This document shows positions 23,016 through 32,672 of a stretch of 64,000 bases of DNA, piece by piece (the first letter of the stretch is position 1; each line of letters begins with the position of its first letter). The notes under the pieces were generated by a model. It was given only the letters and a program-made list of their open reading frames with translations, was not told the DNA's origin and made no database searches. Origin of the DNA: Brevibacillus fulvus (lineage in GTDB: Bacteria; Bacillota; Bacilli; Brevibacillales; Brevibacillaceae); assembly GCF_016908525.1 (NCBI RefSeq), contig NZ_JAFBEB010000006.1, forward strand, positions 1-64,000, given 5' to 3'. Both the position numbers and the translations under genes were made by a program.

Positions 23016-24470
23016 TTAGGAAACAGACTGCATTTTTCGGTACTTCTCCACGGTTGGCAACCATACGGTAAAGACGGTTCCAGCGCCCGGCTCGCTTTCT
23101 ACCGTAATCTTGCCTTCATGCAACTGCACCAGCTCTTTCACAATCGCCAATCCGAGTCCGCTGCCTTTGTTGTTTTTGGAACGGCCGCGGTCCACTTTGA
23201 AAAACCGCTCCCAGATCCGGTTCAAATCTTCGCTGGCGATCCCGATCCCACTGTCGGAGACCGTTACCTTAATCCAATCTTCTTCGGCGGACGCGGTCAG
23301 GCGAATATAGCCGCTTGCCGTAAATTTGACCGCATTTTTAACAAGATTGTTGAAAATTTGTATCAGACGGTCTTTGTCCGCGTACACTTTCGGCAAGTCT
23401 TCGGCCAGTTCGGTTTGCAGCTCAATATCCTTCGCGTTCGCTTCCGGTTCAAACGAATACGTTACTTTTGTCAAGATTTCCTTGATTTCCACCGGATATT
23501 TGACCAGCTTGATCTCATTATTCTCCAGCTTCATCAAATCCATCAGATCGTCAACCAACCTGCTGATTTGCATCGTTTCCGCATAAAGCACCGCATAGTA
23601 GCGATTGCGCGCTTCCTCTTCTTCAACCAGTCCGTCTTGCAAAGCTTCCAGAAAACCTTGCATCGCGGTCAACGGTGTGCGCAGCTCGTGAGACACATTG
23701 GCCAGAAAATCGTTGCGCACCTGCTCCAGATGCATCCGGTCTTGTTCCACTCTTTCCAGCCGTTCGGCCAACGTATTGATCGTTTTGGCCAGATCGCTGA
23801 TTTCATCGGACGTATCGACAACGACGCGCTCCGCGTAATTGCCTCTGCCGATCTCGGCGGCCGTTCGTTCGATCCGATACAGCGGACGGGAAATCGACCA
23901 GGAAACATAGGAAACCATCGCAGTGGACAGCACGACGCCAAACAAGGTGGCCCAAAGAATCGTTTCGCGCATCTGACTGTATGTCCGCTCAATCCCTTCA
24001 ATCGATGCGTGCAAAACAATCCCGCCATAAATGTGATCCCCTTTTCCCCAAGGGATTGCGACCGACAGCATCGGATCTTCCAGTCCGTCGATTTGCAGTT
24101 CGGTCACCGCATTTTCCCCGTTCAAAACGCGATTGGCAATCGATTGCGCGACTGATTTTCCTTTTACTACCTCATCTTTGGTGGAGGTGGCGACAATTTT
24201 CCCGTCATCATCAAACAGCCAGATCCGCGTATCGAACGATTCGTCAAACTCGGTCAGTTTGCTCTGCAACGAACGTGTCACTTTGCTGCTGTCCTGAATA
24301 GCATCGTTCACCTGCTTGGCCATGCGCAGCAGCTCTTCTTGCTTGGCATCATAAAAATAGCCGCGGGCAAAAAAGACCATGAGAATGCCGGACACGCCCA
24401 AACCGAGCAAAACGGTAAACAAAAAACTGAACAACAGGCGGCGGAAGATGCTTTTGTTCATTCCCAGCAT
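23016..24470 (-). CDS. Membrane sensor histidine kinase (HAMP-HisKA-HATPase)
   Basis: A 484-residue class I sensor kinase. Membrane segment 1 (about 12-32) is followed by an extracellular sensing region of about 130 residues, segment 2 (about 165-190), a HAMP linker, HisKA with the phosphoacceptor His in NVSHELRTPLTA, and HATPase motifs N (FNNLVKNAVKF), G1 (DSGIGI) and G2 (GSGLGLAIV). The start overlaps the response-regulator stop (TAATG), so the two are coupled. The extracellular region gives no ligand hint. It resembles the PhoR/ResE/VicK group in layout, but no further call is possible. Confidence 0.93.
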   Translation of the reverse strand: MLGMNKSIFRRLLFSFLFTVLLGLGVSGILMVFFARGYFYDAKQEELLRMAKQVNDAIQDSSKVTRSLQSKLTEFDESFDTRIWLFDDDGKIVATSTKDEVVKGKSVAQSIANRVLNGENAVTELQIDGLEDPMLSVAIPWGKGDHIYGGIVLHASIEGIERTYSQMRETILWATLFGVVLSTAMVSYVSWSISRPLYRIERTAAEIGRGNYAERVVVDTSDEISDLAKTINTLAERLERVEQDRMHLEQVRNDFLANVSHELRTPLTAMQGFLEALQDGLVEEEEARNRYYAVLYAETMQISRLVDDLMDLMKLENNEIKLVKYPVEIKEILTKVTYSFEPEANAKDIELQTELAEDLPKVYADKDRLIQIFNNLVKNAVKFTASGYIRLTASAEEDWIKVTVSDSGIGIASEDLNRIWERFFKVDRGRSKNNKGSGLGLAIVKELVQLHEGKITVESEPGAGTVFTVWLPTVEKYRKMQSVS

Positions 24471-25165
24471 TATTCATCCACCTCAAATTTATAGCCGACG
24501 CCCCAGACGGTGTGAATACATTCGTAAGGGAGCTTGTGCAGCCGTTGCCGGATTTTCTTGATGTGCACGTCAATCGTCCGGACATCTCCGAAATAGTCGT
24601 ACCCCCAGATTTGCTCCAACAGCTGTTCCCGGGAAAATACGCTTCCGGGAGAACGGGCCATATGAACAAGCAGCTCGAACTCTTTGGGACGGAACGCTAC
24701 TTTTTCACCGGCAGCGATAACCTCCCGTTTGTCAATATCTATCGTCAGATCGGCAAACGACAGCGTCTGCAACGTGTCCTCTTCGGTCCGCTCACGGGGC
24801 TGCAGGCGACGGAAGATCGCGCGAATGCGGGCAACCAACTCCCGCGGGCTAAATGGTTTTGTCATATAATCATCAGCGCCCAGTTCAAGGCCGAGCACCC
24901 GGTCAAATTCCTCTTCTTTAGCAGTCAGCATAATAATGGGAGTATCCCATTTTTTGCGAATTTCCCGACAAACTTCAAACCCGTCCATTTCAGGCATCAT
25001 CACATCAAGGATAATCATGTCGGGCGATTCCTTTTCGACCAGCTCCAATGCTTGCTTGCCGTTATTGGCGATCACCAGGTCAATCTGTTGTTTGGCAAAA
25101 TACAATCGAATAATTTCACAAACATTTGGATCATCATCTGCTACCAGTACTTTGGTTTGGTTCAT
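24470..25165 (-). CDS. OmpR/PhoB-family response regulator
   Basis: A 231-residue regulator. The receiver domain has Asp10-12 acidic residues, phosphoacceptor Asp54 (IILDVMMP) and Lys in YMTKPF. It is followed by a winged-helix effector (about 130-230) with FRPKEFELLVHMA and VRTIDVHIKKIRQRL. GGGAGG lies 10 bases before the ATG at 25165. It is co-transcribed with the partner kinase that starts on its stop codon. Targets unknown; the Ser/Asp-rich lipoprotein and the rhamnose operon flank the pair but have separate terminators. Confidence 0.94.
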   Translation of the reverse strand: MNQTKVLVADDDPNVCEIIRLYFAKQQIDLVIANNGKQALELVEKESPDMIILDVMMPEMDGFEVCREIRKKWDTPIIMLTAKEEEFDRVLGLELGADDYMTKPFSPRELVARIRAIFRRLQPRERTEEDTLQTLSFADLTIDIDKREVIAAGEKVAFRPKEFELLVHMARSPGSVFSREQLLEQIWGYDYFGDVRTIDVHIKKIRQRLHKLPYECIHTVWGVGYKFEVDE

Positions 25166-25343
25166 CGACCAACAACCTCCCTTCGCCAATTGATTGATCT
25201 CTATCGCCGGGAACAAAGCTAGCTGATACCATCTTATTATATTAACACAGATCGCCCCTCTCTGCATCTGGGCCCGGCCGAGAGAGGGGCAATCTTATAA
25301 ATGGCTGCCTCGTTAACGCTCAAGCGGTGAGCGCGATCGGCCA

Positions 25344-25395
25344 TAAATAAAACAAGGTCGCTGCCCCGTTAAACAGTTGGGCAAACGACCTTGTC
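25344..25395 (-). terminator. terminator of the rhamnose operon
   Basis: ACAAGGTCG and CGACCTTGT form a 9-bp outer stem, with an inner GCCC/GGGGC pairing, followed on the minus strand by TTTTATTT. It lies 15 bases after the rhaM stop. Confidence 0.85.
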
Positions 25396-25409
25396 TGCTA
25401 TCCGTGTCA

Positions 25410-25736
25410 CTATCTCAAATAGAAAACTTCACGCAGCGGGGTAATCGGCTCTGCTTGCTGGAAATCAAACGAACCTTCGACCATTTTGGAGGTAATCGCG
25501 TTCCAGCGATTGCACACCTCACTGTTGGCGATGTACGCAAATGCTGCCGGTACATCGTCACATTCGAAACAGTAGAAAAATTGCCGGCCGTTTTGGAAGA
25601 TCGAGTAATTGCGTATGCCCGCCTTACGATGTTCTTCCAGCACTTCCGGCCAAGGTTCCAGATGCATCCGCACATATTCCTCGAGACATTCTGCTTTCAC
25701 CTTCCAGGTCCAGGCCAACTTCCGGCTTTGTTCCAT
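25410..25736 (-). CDS. rhaM: L-rhamnose mutarotase
   Basis: RhaM interconverts alpha and beta L-rhamnopyranose so that the isomerase receives the right anomer. The 108-residue ferredoxin-like protein has WTWKVKAECLEEYVRMHLEP with the conserved His, then GIRNYSIFQ and YCFECDD. The ATG at 25736 follows GGGGGG; a longer in-frame start overlaps rhaS. It lies 13 bases after rhaS and is the last gene of the locus. Confidence 0.93.
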   Translation of the reverse strand: MEQSRKLAWTWKVKAECLEEYVRMHLEPWPEVLEEHRKAGIRNYSIFQNGRQFFYCFECDDVPAAFAYIANSEVCNRWNAITSKMVEGSFDFQQAEPITPLREVFYLR

Positions 25737-25749
25737 CGAGACCCCCCAA

Positions 25750-26805
25750 TCAGTAAACTTCCTTCCATTCCGCAATGTTGCTGCTGTCAAATTTAAACGG
25801 ATCACCCAGCATCACTTGACTGCCATCGCCATCCGGCGTAATTTCTTTTTCCCCCAAAGTGCCGGCTGTAAATTTTTCTCCCGGTTTGCCGGTGATGGTT
25901 CCTTTCACCAGCGCATCCGCCGCATAGCCGGCAAGGTAGCCGACATCAACCGGGTTCCACAGGTACATCCACTGACAGACGCCGCTTTCAATATATTCCG
26001 CCATCTCGCTCGGCAGGCCAAGACCGGTTAATTGCACTTTCCCTTTCAACCCTTTGTCGGTCAACACCTTGCCAGCGGCGGCAATGCCCACAGTCGTTGG
26101 TGCAATGATCCCTTTCAGATTCGGATACGTTTTCAGCAAAGCCTCGGTTTCCGAGACGCTCTTGTCGCGCAAATCATCGCCATAGGCAACCTTCACCAGT
26201 TTGATATCCTTGTATTTGGGGTCTTCCAACTCTTTTTTCATCCAATCGATCCAAAGATTTTGGTTGGTTGCCTGTGAAGTGGCACTGAGGACGGCGATCT
26301 CGCCCTGACCTCCAATCATTTCCGAAATGGCCTGAATTTCCACCCGGCCAATTCGTTCCGGATCGGCCTGATTAATATGCACCATCCGGCTTTGCGTATT
26401 GACCGCTGAATCAAGCGACAAAACTTTGATGCCGGCATTCATCGCTTTTTTCAGTACTGGCTGCAGCGCGTCGGGGTCATTGGCGACGACCGCGATCGCG
26501 TCGACTTTTTGCGAAATGAGCTCCTCAATCATTTGAATTTGCGCTTCCGCGGTCGGCTGATCCGGCGCTTTTAAAATCGCTTCGCCGCCCAGCTCGGTAA
26601 TCGCTTTCTGAAAACCTTCCATTTGTTTCTCGCCATACGGATTTCCCGTATTTTTAAAGATAATTGCAAAGCGCTTCTTTCCGCCCGCGTCCCCGGAACC
26701 GGCGTCAGGCGCAGAGCCTCCCTGGGTGGTGGCGCTTTGGCCGCACCCTGCCAGCAAAGCAAACGATAACAAAATCGACAAACATGACGTGACCAATTTT
26801 TTCAT
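25750..26805 (-). CDS. rhaS: Rhamnose ABC transporter substrate-binding lipoprotein RhaS
   Basis: A 351-residue periplasmic-binding-protein family 1 lipoprotein that binds L-rhamnose outside the cell. The signal peptide ends in LLAGC, with the lipid Cys near residue 21. Sugar-pocket regions FKNTGNPYGEK, VVANDPDALQP, LDSAVNTQSR, and APTTVGIAAAG are visible. The ATG at 26805 follows AAGGGGG by 7 bases. Next to permease and ATPase genes it is the cognate binding protein of RhaTPQ. A close paralogue without a transporter lies at 310-1356. Confidence 0.94.
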   Translation of the reverse strand: MKKLVTSCLSILLSFALLAGCGQSATTQGGSAPDAGSGDAGGKKRFAIIFKNTGNPYGEKQMEGFQKAITELGGEAILKAPDQPTAEAQIQMIEELISQKVDAIAVVANDPDALQPVLKKAMNAGIKVLSLDSAVNTQSRMVHINQADPERIGRVEIQAISEMIGGQGEIAVLSATSQATNQNLWIDWMKKELEDPKYKDIKLVKVAYGDDLRDKSVSETEALLKTYPNLKGIIAPTTVGIAAAGKVLTDKGLKGKVQLTGLGLPSEMAEYIESGVCQWMYLWNPVDVGYLAGYAADALVKGTITGKPGEKFTAGTLGEKEITPDGDGSQVMLGDPFKFDSSNIAEWKEVY

Positions 26806-26817
26806 ACGCAAACCCCC

Positions 26818-27822
26818 TTAATTTTTTCCAGCGAGCCGGTGTGCCGTTTTTCGTTTCAACCCGCTCAGTTTGGGAACCATCACGGCGAAAATCAGCAAAG
26901 CGCCGATGATCACCAGCAACGTTTGAGCCGGCACATTGACCAATCCCAATCCATAGCGCAAAAGACCGATGAGAAAGACAGCAATCACCGCACCGATCAT
27001 CCTGCCTTTGCCGCCAGCTGTACTAACGCCGCCCAATACCGCCATCGCGATCACATCCAGTTCATACCCATTGGCAACATTGGGACGGGTACTGCCCATC
27101 CGGGAGGCGAGAAATAAAGCTGTCACGGCCGCCATCAAGCCAGCGAGCGTAAACACAATCAACGTTATCCGGTTTGTACGAATGCCGGAAAACTGGCTGG
27201 CCGTCAAGTTGCTGCCCATCGCGTACAGATGACGGCCAAACGTGGTTTGATGCAAGACCAACCCAAAGATGACCGCAAGCACGATAAACACAATCAAGAT
27301 AAACGGAATTCCGCCGACATATCCCCACCCCAGGTAGCTGAACCATTCCGGAAACTTGCCGGCTGATTGGTCCTCGAGAATAATATAGGCAATCCCGCGG
27401 TACAGGATCATCGTTCCCAACGTTACGATCACCGAGGACAGTTCTTTAAACTTGACCAGTAGGAAACCGTTGATCCAGCCGCAAAGAGCGCCGACGGCCA
27501 AACAGACAACAATCGCCCATTCCATCGGCAAACCGCGATTGTACAAATCAGCCATGATGACCGAGGATAAGGCAACGGTCGAGGCGACGGAAATATCAAT
27601 TTGTCCGAGAATGAGGATAAACACCATCGGCAACACGATGAAGGCTTTGTCCAGAAAGGTCATGGTCGCATCGCGAATGCTGATCAGATCGAGGTAATAA
27701 GGCGACAGGAAAGCGTTGACCAGATTGACCAAGAGAAAGATCAGGACAAGCATCCATTCCCACTGCAAGAAAAAACGTTTCAGCGTCATTTTTTGTTCGC
27801 CCAGCACTCCGTCCGGTTTCAT
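26818..27822 (-). CDS. rhaQ: Rhamnose ABC transporter permease RhaQ
   Basis: A 334-residue RbsC-type permease with eight to ten hydrophobic segments. It has the cytoplasmic loop GSNLTASQFSGIRTN and the family block MAVLGGVSTAGGKGRMIGA, which contact the ATPase. It forms the channel together with RhaP. The stop of rhaP lies 3 bases upstream of its start and rhaS follows after 12 bases. The assignment of Q and P between the two permeases follows gene order and is not certain. Confidence 0.9.
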   Translation of the reverse strand: MKPDGVLGEQKMTLKRFFLQWEWMLVLIFLLVNLVNAFLSPYYLDLISIRDATMTFLDKAFIVLPMVFILILGQIDISVASTVALSSVIMADLYNRGLPMEWAIVVCLAVGALCGWINGFLLVKFKELSSVIVTLGTMILYRGIAYIILEDQSAGKFPEWFSYLGWGYVGGIPFILIVFIVLAVIFGLVLHQTTFGRHLYAMGSNLTASQFSGIRTNRITLIVFTLAGLMAAVTALFLASRMGSTRPNVANGYELDVIAMAVLGGVSTAGGKGRMIGAVIAVFLIGLLRYGLGLVNVPAQTLLVIIGALLIFAVMVPKLSGLKRKTAHRLAGKN

Positions 27823-27825
27823 CGT

Positions 27826-28836
27826 TCACATGTTCCTCCTCAGCAAATGGTTTCGCTCAACACCCCTTTTAACCCATACATTGATCACGATCGCAACCAG
27901 GATGATAAAGCCTTGGATGGCATTCTGCCAAAACGGTGACACATTGATCAGCGGCAAGGCGTTGTTCAAAATCCCCAACAGAATCGACCCAAGAATAATT
28001 CCCGATATTTTGCCCGATCCACCGGCGATGCTCACTCCGCCCAACACGCAGGCCGCAATGACGCTCAGCTCATACCCCATCGCTGTGTCTCCCTGGGCCG
28101 AAGCAAATTTGGAAACCCAGAGTACCCCGGCCAGGCCCGAAAGCGCGCCCATGATACTATAGACGAGCCAAACGACTTTGGTCGTGGAGATTCCGCTGAT
28201 TTTCGCCGATTCCGGGTTGCTGCCTACGGCATAGATTTGCCGACCCGTCCGCGTATGATTAATAAAATAGTAAAAGATGAGATAGATCAGCACAGCGATA
28301 AACACCAGGCGGTTTATCCCGAAGACCGAACCTGTGGCAATCGCTTTGAAACTGTCCGGCATCTGGTGAGCACTGACCCACTTCCCGCCGCTCACCATAA
28401 ACGTCAGTCCGCGGAAAACGTTCATCATGCCTAAGGAAGCGATGATCGGGAAGATGCCGATTTTGGCGACCAGCCCGCCGAGCAAACTGCCGCAAACGAT
28501 CCCGACAGCTATGCCCAACAGCATGGCCAAGACAGGCGGCAGTGCGGGAAAGGACCCGACGACCATGGCAGTGATCATCCCCGACAACGCCAGCGTGGCG
28601 CCGATCGACAAATCAATTCCCCGGGTGACGATGACCAGCATCATGCCGACTGCGAGAATACTGAGAATAGCCGTATTGGTAATCAGGTCGTCAATGTTTT
28701 CGAGTGAAAGAAAACTGGGATTGCGCCACTGTACGAAGAGCGAAAGGAGAATGATAAAGGCCAGCAAACCCAATTCCCTGAATTTTGCGATACCGGAAAA
28801 GCTGGAGGCTCTTCCGACTGCCCGAACTGTCATCAT
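27826..28836 (-). CDS. rhaP: Rhamnose ABC transporter permease RhaP
   Basis: A 336-residue RbsC-type permease with about ten membrane segments. The blocks TRGIDLSIGATLALSGMI, VGSNPESAKISGIS and CVLGGVSIAGGSGKISG are typical of simple-sugar importers. The ATG at 28836 follows AGGTGG by 5 bases; two GTG codons further up overlap that site. It lies between rhaT and rhaQ with gaps of 13 and 3 bases, so the four transporter genes are one unit. Confidence 0.9.
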   Translation of the reverse strand: MMTVRAVGRASSFSGIAKFRELGLLAFIILLSLFVQWRNPSFLSLENIDDLITNTAILSILAVGMMLVIVTRGIDLSIGATLALSGMITAMVVGSFPALPPVLAMLLGIAVGIVCGSLLGGLVAKIGIFPIIASLGMMNVFRGLTFMVSGGKWVSAHQMPDSFKAIATGSVFGINRLVFIAVLIYLIFYYFINHTRTGRQIYAVGSNPESAKISGISTTKVVWLVYSIMGALSGLAGVLWVSKFASAQGDTAMGYELSVIAACVLGGVSIAGGSGKISGIILGSILLGILNNALPLINVSPFWQNAIQGFIILVAIVINVWVKRGVERNHLLRRNM

Positions 28837-28849
28837 TTTCACCACCTAT

Positions 28850-30373
28850 TCATGCCCGTTGTCGTAAAGGTTGATCAACTGCGTGTGTGCCCATCGCCGC
28901 CTGAAGAATCATCTCCTGGGTTACCCCGTCGCTGTCCAGTATCGCGGATAGCCGCCCGCTGCGCATGACAAGGATGCGGTCGCTCATTCCAATCACTTCC
29001 GGCATTTCCGAAGATACGAGAATGATGCCATACCCTTGCGCAGCCAGGTCATGAATAATTTCGTAAATCGCCGATTTCGCGCCCACGTCCACCCCTTTGG
29101 TCGGTTCATCAAGGATCAGGATGTCCAGGTCGGCAGCCAGCAATTTGGCCACGACAATTTTTTGCTGATTGCCGCCCGACAAGGATGCTGCCGAAGCAAA
29201 GATGCTGTTCGCTTTCACCAGCAGTTTATCGGCCAGGTTTTTGGCCATTTTTTGCTCCTGTTTCCGATTCAGCCAGCCCTTGTTGGAAAATTTGTGCAAC
29301 ACGGGCAAGGTGATATTGCGGTCAATCCCCCATTCGAGAATTAATCCTTGCTTCTGCCGATCTTCCGGCAAGTAGCCAATCCCGCTGCCAATCGCTTGCA
29401 GCGGATTTTGAATTCTCGTTTCTTTCCCGCGCAAAAACAGCTTGCCGCGATCATAGGGACTGATCCCGTAGATCGCCTGGCACAGTTCGCTGCGACCCGC
29501 TCCGACCAAACCCGTCAAACCGAGGATTTCCCCGCGATGCAGCGTAAAGGAAACATCGGCAAAATAGCCGTTTTTGCCCAATCCTTCCACTCGCAGCAGT
29601 TCTTCCCCTTTGCTTGCTTTTTTCTCGGGAAACAATTGGCTGACTTCCCGACCGACCATTGCCACGATCAAGTCGTCATGGGAAATCTCGTCGATCTTCC
29701 ACGTCCCGATATAACGGGAGTCCCGAAAGACCGTCACTCTGCTGGCAAGTCGGTACATATCTTCAAAGCGATGGGTAATAAAGATGATGGACACGCCTTT
29801 GTCGCGCAAACGCTCGGCAATTTTGTAAAGTTCTTCGCTTTCCCGTTGCGTCAGCGCGGCCGTCGGTTCATCCATAATAATAATTTTCGCATCCATTGAA
29901 AGCGCTTTCGAAATTTCAACGATTTGTTGCTGGGCGACGCTTAACGAGCCCATTTGCGTCCTTGGATCAAAATCGGCGCCCAACTCCTTCAGCCATTTTT
30001 TGGCCTCCGCATGCATTTCTTTCCATAAAATCCGTTTCGTTCGCTTTGCCAAAAGTTCATGCCCCATGAAAATATTCTCGGTAACGCTTAAATCCGGATA
30101 ACAAGTAACGTGCTGGTAAATGGCGGCAATCCCCAACTTCTGCGCATCACGCGGATGTTTCAGCTCCACTTTTTCCCCATTGAAGAGAATTTCGCCCGCA
30201 TCGGGGGCATGAACACCGGTGATCACTTTGATAAACGTCGATTTGCCCGCGCCATTTTCGCCCATTAACGCATGGATTTCTCCCGGCTTCAATTTGAATT
30301 GCACGGAATCCAGCGCTTTCACCCCGGGAAACGTTTTGGTAATCTCTCGCAACTCCAACAGATACTCTGCCAT
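28850..30373 (-). CDS. rhaT: Rhamnose ABC transporter ATPase RhaT (two nucleotide-binding domains)
   Basis: A 507-residue sugar-ABC ATPase of the RbsA/MglA kind with two tandem ABC domains. The first has Walker A GENGAGKST near residue 38, signature LSVAQQQ and Walker B IIIMDEPTAAL. The second has the degenerate Walker A GLVGAGRSE, signature LSGGNQQK and LILDEPTKGVD. It powers rhamnose import through RhaP and RhaQ. The ATG at 30373 follows AGGGG. A 69-base gap separates it from lutC. A cre-like palindrome (29897-29910) lies inside its coding region. Confidence 0.94.
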   Translation of the reverse strand: MAEYLLELREITKTFPGVKALDSVQFKLKPGEIHALMGENGAGKSTFIKVITGVHAPDAGEILFNGEKVELKHPRDAQKLGIAAIYQHVTCYPDLSVTENIFMGHELLAKRTKRILWKEMHAEAKKWLKELGADFDPRTQMGSLSVAQQQIVEISKALSMDAKIIIMDEPTAALTQRESEELYKIAERLRDKGVSIIFITHRFEDMYRLASRVTVFRDSRYIGTWKIDEISHDDLIVAMVGREVSQLFPEKKASKGEELLRVEGLGKNGYFADVSFTLHRGEILGLTGLVGAGRSELCQAIYGISPYDRGKLFLRGKETRIQNPLQAIGSGIGYLPEDRQKQGLILEWGIDRNITLPVLHKFSNKGWLNRKQEQKMAKNLADKLLVKANSIFASAASLSGGNQQKIVVAKLLAADLDILILDEPTKGVDVGAKSAIYEIIHDLAAQGYGIILVSSEMPEVIGMSDRILVMRSGRLSAILDSDGVTQEMILQAAMGTHAVDQPLRQRA

Positions 30374-30442
30374 CCTCACCCCTGCCTTCATTTGCAAAGT
30401 AACGATCATCTATATTTGCGGAAAAGTCCCGTTCTTGCCTGC

Positions 30443-31174
30443 TCAGCCGAACAGTAAGGCATACACTTTGCCTGGTCCGTGAACACCGATCGTCAAGTCG
30501 TTTTCAATATCGGCGGAACGGCTCGGACCGGAGATGATGTGAATACCTGCCGGATAAAACGACCGCGCCCTGTTTTCAAAGACAGTCAATACTTCGCCCA
30601 GTCTTGTCTTTAACCGGTCTAGCGGGACGATCACAAACAAAGTCGGCGGCAGCAAGCTGACCGAGCGACCCTTTTGGGCCGAAGAGGCAACGACGACCGA
30701 GCCCGTGCAGGCGACCGCGTAGTCGGCCACGACGATCCCGATCTTTGCCTCGGCTGCTTCCGCCAAAGCTTGTGTTCGTTCCATCGCTTGCCAGCAAACG
30801 AGTTTTTGTCCTTCCCGCAAACTCTCTTCCAATTTCCATTCGGCGAGTTCCGGCTGATCTTGCCGCAAAATTTTGCGGGCCCCGCTGTCCAGCACGGATT
30901 GCACCAGAAACTGTCTGGCTTCCCTTTCATGAGGAAAATGATGGACAATCCCGCCAGCCTTTTGCCAGTTGTCGCAAAACAGCTCTATTCTCGCTTGTTG
31001 ATCCAATCGGTATTCCTGCCAAAAGCGAGGAGCGCCTTTGTCGGGATGCAATGGTTTTTCCTGCAAAACGGCTCGGCCCAGCCGATTTGCGATGTTTTGC
31101 AAAAAAGCTTGCTGCCGGGTTTCAGTCTCCGACTCCATTTTGCTTGGAGCGGATGTTCGGAAATCAGGCGTCAT
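30443..31174 (-). CDS. lutC: Lactate utilization protein C (LutC/LldG)
   Basis: A 243-residue LUD-domain protein, the third subunit of the LutABC iron-sulfur complex that oxidises L-lactate to pyruvate. The blocks GIVVADYAVACTGSVVV and SLLPPTLFVIVPLDRL, and the C-terminal SGPSRSADIENDLTIGVHGP, are standard for the family. Its start overlaps the lutB stop by 11 bases. It sits inside the rhamnose locus, so the lactate it helps consume probably comes from lactaldehyde made by RhaEW. Confidence 0.94.
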   Translation of the reverse strand: MTPDFRTSAPSKMESETETRQQAFLQNIANRLGRAVLQEKPLHPDKGAPRFWQEYRLDQQARIELFCDNWQKAGGIVHHFPHEREARQFLVQSVLDSGARKILRQDQPELAEWKLEESLREGQKLVCWQAMERTQALAEAAEAKIGIVVADYAVACTGSVVVASSAQKGRSVSLLPPTLFVIVPLDRLKTRLGEVLTVFENRARSFYPAGIHIISGPSRSADIENDLTIGVHGPGKVYALLFG

Positions 31175-32672
31175 ACTCGTTTCCCCTTTCCCGTTTGGCG
31201 ACCCACGCCTGCAACCGCTCCTCGATTCGCGGATCGGCTTGTGCCAGCGAGCGGTTCAATTCCTGCTTCAGGACCGGCCAGTTGTCGCGAAACGCTTGTT
31301 CCGCTGCCAGCTGCGTATGCCGGTAGCGATGCCAGCCCTTTAACGGCCCCAGTTTCGCCTTGATCACACCGTTGCGGCTCAGCAGTTTTTGTCCAACCCG
31401 TCCGAGTCTGAGCGCTTTCCGCAACCGTCTGTAATCGGACATCAGATAGCGGAAGCCTTTCATGCCCAGTTTCTCCTGCAAATCGGGCCGTCCTTTTGTA
31501 ACCGTACGATGCCGCAAATAGACGAGCATATCGTGCAACGGGATTTTCACCGGACAAGCTTCGTAGCAGGCGCCGCACAGACTGGAAGCATAGGCGATAT
31601 CGTTCCACTCGGCAGCATTTTTGACGAGCGCCGGCGTCAAGACCGCTCCAATCGGTCCGCTGTAAGTGCTTCCATAGGAGTGGCCGCCAATTTGCCGATA
31701 CACCGGACATACATTGAGACAAGCACCGCAGCGGATACAATTGAGCAATTCCTGAAAGTCGGGATCGCCCAGCTGCAGAGAGCGTCCGTTGTCAATGATG
31801 ATAATGTGCAGCTCCTCCGGTCCGTCGCTGTCTTCCGTCCGTTTCGGACCGGTGATGCCGGACAGGTAGACGGTCAACTTTTGCCCGGTTGCCGATCTTG
31901 GCAAGAGCGTTGCCATCACCTCCAAATCGGCCCAGGTCGGAATAATCCGCTCCATGCCCATCAAGGTAATCTGCGTGCGCGGCAGCGTGCTGACCATCCT
32001 GGCGTTGCCCTCGTTCTCGAACAGCACGATCGAACCGCTTTCCGCAATCGCAAAGTTGCAGCCGGTCATCCCGATGTCAGCCTGCAAAAACTTTTGCCTT
32101 AATTTTTGTCTGGCGAATTGCGCCAAGACAGAAGTCTCCGCAGGAAGCTGCTTGCCGGCTTCCCTGGACAACACTTCGGCAATTTGCTCCTTGTTTTTGT
32201 GAATCGCCGGAATAATGATGTGGGAAGGAGGCTCATTGGCGAGTTGGATAATATATTCGCCCAAGTCGGTTTCCACCGTCTCGATTCCCGCTTCTGCCAA
32301 AGCTTCGTTCATGTGCAGTTCTTCAGACACCATCGATTTGGATTTTACAACCGATCTCGCTTTGTTCCGCCGCGCGATCTCCAGCGTGATCGCCACTGCC
32401 TCCTCCTTGGTAAAGGCAAAGTGGACATGGGCCCCTTGCTGGCGTGCATTGTCGGCAAACTGAGCCAGATAATAATCAAGGTGGGCAATCGTGTGCAAGC
32501 GAATTGCTCGACCGCGCTCGCGCCATTCTTCCCAATGCCCCAGTTCTGCCGCAGCGCTCTGCTTGCCGCTGCGCAACCGCTCTGTCGTAAATTTCACCGC
32601 ATTGCGCAAATAATCGTCCTGCAGAGCTGCCTGCGCCCGCTCTCTGACAGAGTCTTTCATCGTATGGCTCAC
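31164..32672 (-). CDS. lutB: Lactate utilization iron-sulfur protein B (LutB/LldF)
   Basis: A 502-residue protein with an N-terminal LUD domain (about 60-290) and two 4Fe-4S motifs, CIRCGACLNVCPVY and CGACYEACPV, separated by about 50 residues as in ferredoxin-type domains. It passes electrons from lactate within the LutABC complex. The GTG start overlaps the lutA stop (GTGA) and its end overlaps lutC, so the three are translationally coupled. The family is usually about 470-480 residues. Confidence 0.94.
   Translation of the reverse strand: MSHTMKDSVRERAQAALQDDYLRNAVKFTTERLRSGKQSAAAELGHWEEWRERGRAIRLHTIAHLDYYLAQFADNARQQGAHVHFAFTKEEAVAITLEIARRNKARSVVKSKSMVSEELHMNEALAEAGIETVETDLGEYIIQLANEPPSHIIIPAIHKNKEQIAEVLSREAGKQLPAETSVLAQFARQKLRQKFLQADIGMTGCNFAIAESGSIVLFENEGNARMVSTLPRTQITLMGMERIIPTWADLEVMATLLPRSATGQKLTVYLSGITGPKRTEDSDGPEELHIIIIDNGRSLQLGDPDFQELLNCIRCGACLNVCPVYRQIGGHSYGSTYSGPIGAVLTPALVKNAAEWNDIAYASSLCGACYEACPVKIPLHDMLVYLRHRTVTKGRPDLQEKLGMKGFRYLMSDYRRLRKALRLGRVGQKLLSRNGVIKAKLGPLKGWHRYRHTQLAAEQAFRDNWPVLKQELNRSLAQADPRIEERLQAWVAKRERGNEYDA

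Noticed and set aside
23010-24155. Open frame of 381 codons on the plus strand
   Set aside because: It is antisense to the sensor kinase with all its motifs, and the translation is rich in Phe, Arg, His and Gln without a recognisable domain.
29897-29910. cre-like TGAAAGCGCTTTCG inside rhaT
   Set aside because: The last consensus base differs, and the sequence is explained by coding for Ser-Lys-Ala-Leu-Ser in a conserved ABC-domain position. A functional internal cre is possible but not supported.
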